Assembly: GCA_003514305.1 (NCBI GenBank)
Contig: DORE01000001.1
Coordinates: forward strand, 21,591-33,404
From: Gammaproteobacteria bacterium
GTDB taxonomy: Bacteria; Pseudomonadota; Gammaproteobacteria; Pseudomonadales; Pseudohongiellaceae
Direction: 5' to 3'
Length of the DNA stretch: 11,814 nucleotides
Position 1 is the first letter of the stretch. Each line of letters opens with the position of its first letter. A program made the translations under genes and the position numbers. This document shows, one piece after another, positions 1-7,258 of this stretch. The notes beneath the pieces are model-generated. The model was not told the origin of the DNA. It worked only from the letters and a program-made list of their open reading frames with translations, and ran no database searches.

Positions 1-536
1 TGCATGGCGGCTTCTGCCACTTGACGTGCCAAAACAAACCCGGGCATTGTATAGGGCAAAATCAAAACCTCATCTCCAAAAAGATCGCTCAGAAGCTGCG
101 TACCGAAAGGAGTATTACTCAGAGTGACCACAGCATCAGCGTGGGTGTGATCAACATATTTGTAAGGAATTGTCGCGTGTAGGATGGCCTCGACAGACGG
201 ATTGGGCCCAGAGGGGTCCAGCAATGCCATACGCAGCTGGCGCATCATGTCGACGTCAGACAAGCTTGCCAATGCGCCCAGACGCTTCAGATACGCCAGG
301 TCCACAGGCGGAAATCCAGCAGCTTTAATGGTTTTCAAATCCCAGCCCGACCCCTTTACGTAGAGCGCTGGTACAGAGTCGCCAAAGACGTTAGTGAATG
401 CAGCTTTGACTGACGTGTTACCGCCACCGTGCAGGACAAGAGAAGGCTCCGCACCCAAAAGCCTTGAACTATATACACGCATATCTAACTCAGTTTTGCA
501 TGCGGCGGCATCTGATTCATTCCAACGGTTGTCCAT
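1..536 (-). CDS. Class II aldolase/adducin-domain protein, N-terminal part (C-terminus cut by window edge)
   Basis: Reading leftward from an ATG at 536, 178 codons are open to the window edge. The protein starts MDNRWNESDAAACK and carries class II aldolase hallmarks: VLHGGGNTSVK (about residues 34-44, phosphate-binding loop), YVKGSGWDL (about 59-67), PSVEAILHATIP with the likely catalytic Glu (about 113-124), and DHTHADAV with the HxH metal ligands (about 130-137). These enzymes split sugar phosphates or related hydroxy-acids using a divalent metal. The N-terminal sequence most resembles the rhamnulose-phosphate-aldolase-like domain of the 'bifunctional aldolase/short-chain dehydrogenase' family (COG3347 type). 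Whether a dehydrogenase domain follows cannot be seen, so the substrate is unknown. No clear Shine-Dalgarno sequence precedes the ATG, but the start fits the family. It lies downstream of the exbD terminator, so it is probably its own transcription unit. An 8-bp palindrome, AAGCGCTT, sits at 545-552, just upstream of the start. Confidence 0.88.
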   Translation of the reverse strand, partial: MDNRWNESDAAACKTELDMRVYSSRLLGAEPSLVLHGGGNTSVKAAFTNVFGDSVPALYVKGSGWDLKTIKAAGFPPVDLAYLKRLGALASLSDVDMMRQLRMALLDPSGPNPSVEAILHATIPYKYVDHTHADAVVTLSNTPFGTQLLSDLFGDEVLILPYTMPGFVLARQVAEAAM

Positions 537-626
537 AGTTATGTAAGCGCTTGTTATTCGGATGAGTACTTGAAGCAATAGATGGCAACACCCAAGCGCC
601 TCGACGCCGCTGTGTTACCGACAAAT

Positions 627-660
627 AAAAAACGCACCATCTTGCGATGGTGCGTTTTTC
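627..660 (-). terminator. Rho-independent terminator after exbD (potentially bidirectional)
   Basis: A perfect inverted repeat (arm ACGCACCATC at 632-641, partner 646-655) encloses a TTGC loop. It is flanked by A-tracts on the left and T-tracts on the right that extend the pairing to 628/659. On the minus strand the hairpin is followed by a T-run and begins 26 nt after the exbD stop, so it should end the exbD transcript before the aldolase gene. Because both sides have A/T tracts it could also work on the plus strand, but no plus-strand gene is seen. Confidence 0.9.
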
Positions 661-685
661 CAATAAACAAATGCAGGGAAAGGCG

Positions 686-1105
686 TTAGTTGGGCTCAAC
701 GATAGAGATGTTGGCCATGCCAGCCTGGCGTGCTGCATCCATTATCATCACCAGTGCGGACACTTCAGAAGAAGCGTCTGGCTGGATGATGACTGAGGCT
801 GCAGGATTTTCTGCCTTAAGTTGGTCGATATTGGATCGAACTTGCGTAGCGATTATAGGCCGCGGGTTACCATTCAAGATTATCTCGTTGTTCGGACCAA
901 TTTCAAAGAGTATGTTCTTCTTGTCATTATCTTCCGGAGGGGTTTCGTTGTTGTTGTTATCACTGCTGGCCGCGCTAATCGACGTCTCGGACAGGAAGGT
1001 CGCTGTCACCACAAAAAAAATTAAGAGGATAAAAACCACGTCCAGCATGGGCGTGAGATCGATCTTTGCATCGTCTTCAGAACGCTTACCGGATATTTTT
1101 TTCAT
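686..1105 (-). CDS. exbD: ExbD/TolR-family biopolymer transport protein (unpartnered)
   Basis: The 139-residue protein is an inner-membrane component of the proton-driven ExbB-ExbD or TolQ-TolR type of motor, which passes proton-motive force to TonB-like or Tol proteins. Visible features are a short cytoplasmic N-terminus (1-20); the signature IDLTPMLDVVFILL with the conserved membrane Asp at position 22 (the proton-path residue); one transmembrane helix (about 21-38); an Asn/acid-rich linker (about 47-63); and a periplasmic domain ending in a typical ExbD C-terminus, DAARQAGMANISIVEPN. The start is supported by AGGAA about 7 nt upstream. No exbB/tolQ, tonB or second exbD lies in the window, although these genes normally cluster. 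It has its own promoter (1139-1166) and terminator (627-660), so it looks monocistronic. ExbD versus TolR cannot be decided rigorously. The sequence is more ExbD-like. Confidence 0.9.
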   Translation of the reverse strand: MKKISGKRSEDDAKIDLTPMLDVVFILLIFFVVTATFLSETSISAASSDNNNNETPPEDNDKKNILFEIGPNNEIILNGNPRPIIATQVRSNIDQLKAENPAASVIIQPDASSEVSALVMIMDAARQAGMANISIVEPN

Positions 1106-1138
1106 TTTAATTTCCTGGTTCCAATTCTCAGTGTCTAA

Positions 1139-1166
1139 AGTATATCAGTGCTGAAACCAGATGCAA
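1139..1166 (-). promoter_or_regulatory. Candidate sigma-70 promoter for exbD (extended -10)
   Basis: On the minus strand, TTGCAT (1161-1166) is followed 16 nt later by TATACT (1139-1144). TATACT matches the -10 consensus at 5 of 6 positions and is preceded by TGA (1145-1147), which makes an extended -10 TGn motif. The predicted transcript start near 1132 would give a leader of about 27 nt before the exbD ATG at 1105. The -35 match is weak, but an extended -10 element can compensate. This would make exbD independent of the upstream TetR gene. Confidence 0.6.
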
Positions 1167-1249
1167 AAGCTCTGATTTACCCTTTAATAACGTGGGCAGA
1201 ACTAAAACGTTACCTAAAACCCCAATTGACCTTACCTTTCGAGCACAGA

Positions 1250-1837
1250 CTATTTTTTAAGTGAATTGATCGTGAATTTCGCCAGGTCTTGAAGCTGACG
1301 GGCATTTTTGCCGTCGCGAGAATTAACACGTAGTCCGTGCATCATGTTCATTAGGATGTCAGCAGCAGTCTCGGCCGATACCCCTTTCTTGAGCTTGCCC
1401 TTTTTCTGAGCTTCTTTGAGACGAACCAGCATCGCCTTGCGGATACCCGCAAGCACACTTCGCACTGTCCTCTTCATGTCTCGTTCATAATTTATACTTT
1501 CACAGAGTGAATTAACCAATAGACACCCCATTGCCCGATGCTTGTTGCTGACTCCGGCCACGGACTCAGTGAAATAGGCAGTTACCGCTTCCCATGGACC
1601 AAGCCTATCGTTCTTCAGCGAGGCAGCAAGGTGTTTGTCAATAATGTTGCTGTACTGATCAACGCAAGACTTAAAAAAAGTGTCTTTGTCTCCGAAAGAG
1701 TTATAGAGAGTCCCTCGGTTAATGCCGGTACAATCGAGGAGTTTCTGTACAGAACTGGCTTCATATCCTTCTTTCCAAAATTGCTCCATCGCGCTAGTGA
1801 GGACCTTCGCCTCATCAAATTCCACTGGTCTTGCCAT
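1250..1837 (-). CDS. TetR/AcrR-family transcriptional repressor
   Basis: A 195-residue one-component regulator. The N-terminal DNA-binding domain (about 5-52) includes the helix-turn-helix segment around SSVQKLLDCTGINRGTLYNSF (residues 28-48), a clear TetR_N signature. The rest is the helical ligand-binding and dimer domain, with RAMGCLLVNSLCES at 101-114. That GCLLVN block is typical of the subfamily containing NemR and AcuR-like regulators, and Cys105 falls where NemR has its redox-sensing Cys106. I chose ATG 1837 (MARPVEFDEA) because it is the usual start of the family and has GGTGAG 7 nt upstream. A longer frame reaches 1903, but it is unlike the family and would run through the dyad at 1864-1930. 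No enzyme or pump gene is adjacent that would reveal the regulated target. The gene is probably autoregulated through the dyad. Ligand unknown. Confidence 0.9.
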   Translation of the reverse strand: MARPVEFDEAKVLTSAMEQFWKEGYEASSVQKLLDCTGINRGTLYNSFGDKDTFFKSCVDQYSNIIDKHLAASLKNDRLGPWEAVTAYFTESVAGVSNKHRAMGCLLVNSLCESINYERDMKRTVRSVLAGIRKAMLVRLKEAQKKGKLKKGVSAETAADILMNMMHGLRVNSRDGKNARQLQDLAKFTINSLKK

Positions 1838-1863
1838 ACTACTGCTCACCTTACTACTGATTT

Positions 1864-1930
1864 TGGTATCAAAAATGCAACGAATCGTTCTGGAGTCCAG
1901 CAACAGTGAGTTGCATAGATAAAAATACCA
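1864..1930. promoter_or_regulatory. Nested dyad symmetry upstream of the TetR gene; candidate operator
   Basis: Several inverted repeats share almost the same centre (about 1895-1897): TGGTAT (1864-1869) with ATACCA (1925-1930); ATGCAAC (1875-1881) with GTTGCAT (1910-1916); and the core CTGGA-G-TCCAG (1890-1900), flanked by GTT and cAAC. A second perfect odd palindrome, AACGA-A-TCGTT, lies at 1879-1889. The block lies 27-93 nt upstream of the TetR start codon, where an autoregulatory operator is expected. TetR dimers bind palindromes of roughly 15-20 bp, so one or two sites could sit here. The operator function is inferred. The symmetry itself is directly visible. Confidence 0.5.
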
Positions 1931-2116
1931 GATTCAGCGCCAGAAACGGCATAAGCCATGCGCGATTTTCAAGCGCAGCTGAAAACGGGACGCAATTGTA
2001 TTACAGCACCGCAATCATTTCACCAAGCAAAGCCGAAAATTTGCTAGAGATGCACTTTTATTTTTTAGGTTTTTGAATGCTCGATGCCCTAAATGGCCAG
2101 ACATGACAGTTAAAGC

Positions 2117-2142
2117 AAAAAAATCTTCGGTTTACCGGCGAT
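2117..2142 (-). terminator. Weak candidate terminator after the DUF445 gene
   Basis: On the minus strand an imperfect hairpin is followed by seven T residues (2117-2123). Its arms are GAT/ATC plus CGG/CCG, separated by a two-base internal mismatch, with a TAAA loop. It lies about 110 nt past the DUF445 stop. The stem is short and broken, so this is only a suggestion for where the mre-yhdP-DUF445 transcript ends. Confidence 0.3.
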
Positions 2143-2251
2143 TCAGTAAAAACACGGCACTTATTCCCACCCCAACGCGCAGTGAATTCGCGTCATGCTA
2201 TGAAGATGCGTTTCCAAATTCCAACGGAATCAGCAGTTTTCGCACACTCCA

Positions 2252-3001
2252 CTATGTAAGACTATTCAGGAGGGTCACAGCCAGCCCCATCATTCCTCCG
2301 AACGCACAACCCCATATCACTAGCCAACCTAAATGCTTGTAAATCATTTGCTGAACGATTTCCTTAACCATCTTCGGAGTCATTTCATCCAGGCGACGAT
2401 CGATCAATTCGGCGACTGAATGACGAATCGCCCCCTCATCGAGCGCACCTCGAAGCGCATTTTCAAGTCTGGACTGAAACGTTTGGTTGGCAAACTGAGA
2501 TCTGAAATAGTCGCGCATGCGCTCGACAAAAGGGGCCTTAAGAGGGCTGAGTGCTTCTTTTCCGCCCAGCATGCCCAACATCCCTGAAAATGAGGAACTC
2601 ATAATGACCTCAAGCAAGGAATCAAACGCTGAATCAAGGTTCAGATCTTCGGTCACGCCCTTAAGATGCTCATTCAGTCGGTCAGCTACTTGTCCGGTCT
2701 GCTGAAAGAATGCGGACAAGTCTCCATGATTAAAGAATTGCTCCATAATCAGCCCCCGAATACCATATTTGAATTCTTCGAAACGCAACTCAACGACCCC
2801 TGAACCATAGAGGCCTGGTACACGCTCGAAGAGCATGTGCACAGCGAGCCAATTAGTGACCCCGCCCGAGAGCGCAAATAACCCAGTGTTTAGAACGTAT
2901 ACCTGATATGGACCAACCATCAGGTAACCAACGATCACTAATATCAGAGCAACCGCATTGCTTAGCAAGCTCTTATTGATAATCTTGTCCTTTGATTCCA
3001 T
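2252..3001 (-). CDS. DUF445 (YheB-like) inner-membrane protein
   Basis: A 249-residue protein of the DUF445 family, whose biochemical role is unknown. It has a hydrophobic helix at about 14-30, then the family block NTGLFALSGGVTNWLAVHMLFE (38-59) leading into VPGLYGSGVV. A mostly helical amphipathic middle contains RFEEFKYGIRGLI (73-85), and a C-terminal transmembrane helix spans about 225-245 (LGWLVIWGCAFGGMMGLAV). I chose ATG 3001 (MESKDKIINKSLLSN) because GGA lies about 5-8 nt upstream and the protein then starts like the family. A longer frame begins at ATG 3079, 9 nt after the yhdP stop, but it has no visible ribosome site and its extra 26 residues look atypical. The gene follows yhdP on the same strand, so cotranscription is likely. 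A link to envelope or membrane maintenance is only guessed from context. Confidence 0.85.
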   Translation of the reverse strand: MESKDKIINKSLLSNAVALILVIVGYLMVGPYQVYVLNTGLFALSGGVTNWLAVHMLFERVPGLYGSGVVELRFEEFKYGIRGLIMEQFFNHGDLSAFFQQTGQVADRLNEHLKGVTEDLNLDSAFDSLLEVIMSSSFSGMLGMLGGKEALSPLKAPFVERMRDYFRSQFANQTFQSRLENALRGALDEGAIRHSVAELIDRRLDEMTPKMVKEIVQQMIYKHLGWLVIWGCAFGGMMGLAVTLLNSLT

Positions 3002-3088
3002 AGCCTTCCAAAGACTGAAATGATAATAGAATCGATTGGCTGCAAGCAATATCAGACACGAGGGGTTTGAGCGAAGCATCTTAGACTG

Positions 3089-6000
3089 CTAGGGTTCAGT
3101 CTGACTGGCTGCCGGAGAACCGAAGGCTTGTTTAAACTGTGGCTGAAGACCTTCAAGCGGCCCGGATAGCGTGTAAACAGCGCTAGACAGGCTGTCAACT
3201 TGGTTGCCAAAAATCTGATCAAACAAATAGGCTCCTACCGCCAATGGGATGTTGGCACTTAATAGCCCTATCCATGGTAAATTGTTGCTGACCGGCAGTG
3301 TAACAATCATCTCTCCTTCCACTGTCTCCTCAGCTAGATCAACTTTCCCATTAATCTGGTAGAGGCTACTTGGCCCCGAGATGACCAACCGATCCATAAT
3401 TTGCAGCTGGCCATCAGTGAGGATGAATTCTCCGCTGATTTCGTCAAATGCCAGGCCGCTTCGTAGCAAATCATCGCTAAAACGAAGGCGCTGAAAAATA
3501 GCAGAAAGGTTAATTAAGCTGACCAGCCTCAGCGCACCTCCGCTATCTGAGTCCCGCAAAAAGCGGCCATCAATAACGCGCATATCAATACGGCCATCAA
3601 GATGATCATTAGAGAAAAGCGCAGGAGATCCCGGCCATCTTACTTCTGTCACGAACGCAGCCCGATCACTTTCAACACTCGGTGCATAGCCGTTGGCTTC
3701 CAGCACCCCACTGATGTCATCAGCTATCAAGACGCCAGTGAGCTCACTGCTGTGCTGAACCCCGTCGTAGAACCAGCTGAAATGCGGCTCCAGAAATTCA
3801 ATGCTGTCATCTAAGCTGTCCTTGCCTAAGCGCAATCCCCTGAAATCAAAATTAATATCGTGAAACTCTGCACCAATCGCGGTCGGCGTGAGGTTAAACG
3901 CCCAACTGCCAAACTCGCTTTCACCGATCTTGAACTGATCGGTCTCAAACCGCATGAGAGGTAATTCCCTTGGATCCAAACCTTCAAGTGGATCGATTTC
4001 AGGTTCGCCGAGTACAGCTTCACTCCTCACCATTTTTGGACTCTCTGGTTCGGACGGCATCGGCTCGACCTGAATCAAATCCTCAGAGCCGGGCAGATTA
4101 AGATAATCAAGATCAACCTGGAGATAATTGTTACTGTCATAAGGGATGATCGCTTGCCCTTGTATTGCTTCGCTAGTGAATCGTGCCACCCACCCCGAAT
4201 CGGACTGAGACGGCGCAATCCGAAACCCTACCTGAGGAAGGTCTTCACCATAAAGGGAGAAGACATCCGCCTGTATATCAGCAAAGGCTATCATCTGATC
4301 CAGGTTTGAATTGGGTTGACCTCTGCCCGGCATGCCCGAGATAAAGTTTACCCAAGACTCGAGCTCGAATCTTTCGAGATGGCCCAAAACCACCAGCCCC
4401 GGAGGCAAATTTTCCGACAAAGAGTCCAGACTTACGTCTCGCCGCCCGAGCATAAGCAGGCCACGGGTCGGCTCATCTTCAACCTGACTCACAGTAAAGC
4501 GTAAATCCTCGCCCAAGCTGCCGAGCGTCTCCTGCCTCCCTTCCTCGAACTGAAATTGCAGGTCCAGGGGTGCCGCCGATGCGCTGTCCTTCCCAAAGGG
4601 AAAAGGCAGATCCATCGCCACACCCAACAAGTCTGAGCGGATCTCGAGCTGGCTTCCCGAATCTTGAGCGGCAACTTGATTAATCCTGATGGCTGCCTCA
4701 TAGGCAAAGTCACCATCCATTTTAGCAAGCAAACCTCTCACAAATTCGCCCTGTTGAGGCCACTCAATCATCGCCTGAGGAGACGTCATACCCTCCCCTT
4801 CAACGACTATGGTAGCTAGCTCTCCTTGCTCTTGAACCGAAGACAAGGTCGCATTCACCATCCCACCAAACAAAAAGCCATTTAGTTCGGTGGGCTCAAA
4901 GCCAGTCTCTGAGTCAAAAATGATCGAACCGGATAATTGGTTTAAATCAAGATTGTAATCAGAGATGGTCAGGTCATTGTCCTCAAGCTCCAGTTCGAGA
5001 CGAACCTCGGAGTCACGATCAGGCCGATCCAGCGGAACCAACAGCGACAGACCACCGGCAACGCTGCCTTGCGATTTCCAACTCGAAAGCACGTCCTTCA
5101 GCCCCTCATCAACAGGCGCTGTTTGCAAGTATTCTAGAGCATCCGACGCCTCTCCGAACGCTGACCCAAAAACGGTAAGCCAGTTTTGGGAATCGGCATC
5201 GCGTCGGACTTGGCCTACCGCTGATTCAAACTGCAGTCCGAGGCTACGGCCTGATTCCACAGTAATATCAATATTTTCATCATCAGTTTGCACTATGGCT
5301 GTAAGCGCCTCTAGGTTTGGCCAGTCATCACTGAAATTTATCTGACCGTCGCTTAGTTGCCAGAAACTCTGAAAGGTTTTGCCCATCACATCGGAACCGC
5401 TAACAGTTGACCCTCGATAGAGAATACCGCTGTTATAAACCTGTCCATCAACTAAGGCCTGCTCAAGAAATCCCATTGTTTTGCGAAGATTTTCGCTGAT
5501 GTTGGGACCATCCGGCAGGTAGAGCGATTTTTGGGAACCCTCAATACGTTTCGCTCCTACAATGAGATCGAGCCTCGCATCACGGCTGCCATCGACGAAT
5601 CGCTCAGTGACCGAAGTAAATCTGACACTCCCATCGAGGGCATCTGACTCGGCAACGATTCTGTCGCTTACGAGTTTTACTGCCTGGCCGCTTTCCATCG
5701 ACACGTCAATATGCAATCGCCCATTCACCCGAGAGTAGTCCCAAACTCTGGTGAACGTGGATGGTATATTCATACTGAAGTCCGTTGAATCTACTTCCGC
5801 AACACCGGTCAGGCGTTTCGATGAGCGATCAAACTCGAGCTCTACGAACCCGTCCATGCCCCAAAGATTGGGGGAATTCCTGACTGACGCTAACTGCAAA
5901 TCTGCGACATTGGTTTTCATTGCAAACGCCTGATCCCCCGACTCTGAAAGCGGCAGCCTCAGACTGACATTCTGAAGAGAACCATCCGGATTGAAGCCTA

Positions 6001-7129
6001 CCAGGTCTTCTGCTAAATCATCAGGCAATACTCCGCTGTCAGCAGCAAGGCGCGTCAACAGCCCAAAGTCCAAATGGTCCGAGGCTATTTCCAGAAGTTG
6101 AGTTGGTTTATGAAAAACATGAGCGTTGAACGACCGCCAGGAATCAGAACGATAAGTAACCGACGTATCTGCTAAGGCGAGCTCCCAGGAATTCTCAGAA
6201 CGGTTGTGAATTAATTTCGCCAAGCCTTGAACATTGGTAAGGCCCAATTGTTCGTTTTCCTGTTCAGCACTCTTTACGTTAACGGTAAGATCCGGGACAT
6301 CAAATTCTACGGTCGCAGCGCGCACTTGACCTGCTTCAAATCCGATCCACGCTTGCCCTGTACCCTTCAGCCCAAGAATGGCCAACCCCCCCAGGTCCTG
6401 AGCTGCAAACATCCCAGAATAATCGGATTGGGGCGCGAAAACGTGCAGCGTCCCGCTTGCTTGATCCAAGGTGTCGCCCTGCACTTCCAATGAGACGGTC
6501 AGTGGCTCAGCATTACCCTCCAGACTGGCGTTAACATGCAAGTAGTGGTCCTGGCCCTGGTTTTGGACGGTGGCAGTCCCCCCGCCAAAACTGAAACTGT
6601 CGCCGTTGCGAGGATGGATATTAATGGTGACACCTTGTAACTCAAGTTGAGTAAAAGTCAGGAATGTCTCGTATAGGGCGTGAAGATCTACTGGATCATT
6701 ACCTCCGGGAGCCTCGACCCCTGAAAACTGCCAACCTCCGTCAGCATTCTGAGTCAGGTCAATCAGGAGATCGCGGATCACAAACTCATCGAGCACCCAC
6801 CGCCGATGCAAGATTGATCTGCCCATATCAATGACGATTCGCGCCTCAGAAAGTTCAAGCGCCGGCGCTTCAGAACTACCGTCAATCGTCAGTTGTAAGT
6901 CCGTGAGCAACACAATGGGGTTAAAGCCCAAAAAATCACCCGCCACAGTGCCGATGGTCACAGGAAGGCCGGTCCTTTGTGCAATCTGCCGCTCGAGGAA
7001 AGAGGAATAGCTCGAAATCGCGGGCATAAACTGACGCCCGAGCGATACATAAGCCGCCATGGCAATCAAAGCTACGATTAACAGCAGTAAGAGGTGCTCA
7101 TAGAGTTTCTTGATTAATGCAGTGATCAT
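3089..7129 (-). CDS. yhdP: YhdP, AsmA-like giant periplasmic protein for phospholipid transport to the outer membrane
   Basis: A 1346-residue protein, somewhat longer than E. coli YhdP (1266). It begins with one membrane anchor (about 8-28, LYEHLLLLLIVALIAMAAYV), followed by a long beta-rich periplasmic region with family hallmarks. These are the RQIAQRTGLPVTIG block near residues 48-61, repeated AsmA/DUF3971-type strands, and the linker with GLDPRELPLMRFETD near 1050. The conserved C-terminal domain contains ALRLVSLINLSAIFQRLRFS, GPSSLYQINGKVDL and TLPVSNNLPWIGLL. In E. coli, YhdP, TamB and YdbH are partly redundant bridges that carry phospholipids from inner to outer membrane. The position after rng matches enterobacteria and pseudomonads. 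No good ribosome site precedes ATG 7129, and a TAA lies two codons upstream in frame. The 129-nt gap before it contains a TATACT (7199-7204) without a good -35, so a private promoter is possible but unproven. Confidence 0.95.
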   Translation of the reverse strand: MITALIKKLYEHLLLLLIVALIAMAAYVSLGRQFMPAISSYSSFLERQIAQRTGLPVTIGTVAGDFLGFNPIVLLTDLQLTIDGSSEAPALELSEARIVIDMGRSILHRRWVLDEFVIRDLLIDLTQNADGGWQFSGVEAPGGNDPVDLHALYETFLTFTQLELQGVTINIHPRNGDSFSFGGGTATVQNQGQDHYLHVNASLEGNAEPLTVSLEVQGDTLDQASGTLHVFAPQSDYSGMFAAQDLGGLAILGLKGTGQAWIGFEAGQVRAATVEFDVPDLTVNVKSAEQENEQLGLTNVQGLAKLIHNRSENSWELALADTSVTYRSDSWRSFNAHVFHKPTQLLEIASDHLDFGLLTRLAADSGVLPDDLAEDLVGFNPDGSLQNVSLRLPLSESGDQAFAMKTNVADLQLASVRNSPNLWGMDGFVELEFDRSSKRLTGVAEVDSTDFSMNIPSTFTRVWDYSRVNGRLHIDVSMESGQAVKLVSDRIVAESDALDGSVRFTSVTERFVDGSRDARLDLIVGAKRIEGSQKSLYLPDGPNISENLRKTMGFLEQALVDGQVYNSGILYRGSTVSGSDVMGKTFQSFWQLSDGQINFSDDWPNLEALTAIVQTDDENIDITVESGRSLGLQFESAVGQVRRDADSQNWLTVFGSAFGEASDALEYLQTAPVDEGLKDVLSSWKSQGSVAGGLSLLVPLDRPDRDSEVRLELELEDNDLTISDYNLDLNQLSGSIIFDSETGFEPTELNGFLFGGMVNATLSSVQEQGELATIVVEGEGMTSPQAMIEWPQQGEFVRGLLAKMDGDFAYEAAIRINQVAAQDSGSQLEIRSDLLGVAMDLPFPFGKDSASAAPLDLQFQFEEGRQETLGSLGEDLRFTVSQVEDEPTRGLLMLGRRDVSLDSLSENLPPGLVVLGHLERFELESWVNFISGMPGRGQPNSNLDQMIAFADIQADVFSLYGEDLPQVGFRIAPSQSDSGWVARFTSEAIQGQAIIPYDSNNYLQVDLDYLNLPGSEDLIQVEPMPSEPESPKMVRSEAVLGEPEIDPLEGLDPRELPLMRFETDQFKIGESEFGSWAFNLTPTAIGAEFHDINFDFRGLRLGKDSLDDSIEFLEPHFSWFYDGVQHSSELTGVLIADDISGVLEANGYAPSVESDRAAFVTEVRWPGSPALFSNDHLDGRIDMRVIDGRFLRDSDSGGALRLVSLINLSAIFQRLRFSDDLLRSGLAFDEISGEFILTDGQLQIMDRLVISGPSSLYQINGKVDLAEETVEGEMIVTLPVSNNLPWIGLLSANIPLAVGAYLFDQIFGNQVDSLSSAVYTLSGPLEGLQPQFKQAFGSPAASQTEP

Positions 7130-7258
7130 GATTTATGGATACGCGACGTAGCTGGACTATTGCGACAAGACCGATCAGCAGATTTTTGCAGCTTGAGCAG
7201 TATATCTCCTGTAAGCTGACTAGTGTCCTAAATTCCAACCAGCGAGCAAACCGGGCCA

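Larger units (their letters stand above)
1838..2251. other. Non-coding stretch between the DUF445 gene and the TetR gene
   Basis: These 414 nt hold no convincing gene on either strand. The only plus-strand reading frame of note (2073-2342) runs antisense into the end of the DUF445 gene, has no recognisable protein features, and lacks family-like composition. The stretch contains the dyad at 1864-1930, the probable TetR promoter region (no clear -35/-10 pair could be picked), and a weak terminator at 2117-2142. A small RNA cannot be excluded. Confidence 0.6.

Noticed and set aside
690..1154. Plus-strand frame of 154 codons antisense to exbD
   Set aside because: It mirrors a well-supported exbD with correct motifs, ribosome site, promoter and terminator. 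The antisense translation shows no family features.
1838..1903. N-terminal extension of the TetR protein by 22 residues (MLDSRTIRCIF...)
   Set aside because: The MARPVEF start has a good ribosome site and matches the family. The extension crosses the dyad and is not TetR-like.
1950..1990. Imperfect repeat TTTTC...GAAAA around 1968-1987 as a terminator or RNA gene
   Set aside because: Only five base pairs plus a bulged three, with no following T-run on either strand. Not supportable as a feature.
2073..2342. Plus-strand frame of 89 codons in the DUF445-TetR gap
   Set aside because: It runs antisense into the conserved DUF445 C-terminus, has no clear ribosome site and no recognisable domain or membrane pattern.
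3002..3079. Longer start of the DUF445 protein at ATG 3079
   Set aside because: No ribosome site is visible and the extra residues are atypical. It remains possible because it is only 9 nt after the yhdP stop.
4965..5345. Plus-strand frame of 126 codons rich in Ser and Arg inside yhdP
   Set aside because: Low-complexity shadow of acidic yhdP codons on the other strand. No start signal or protein features.
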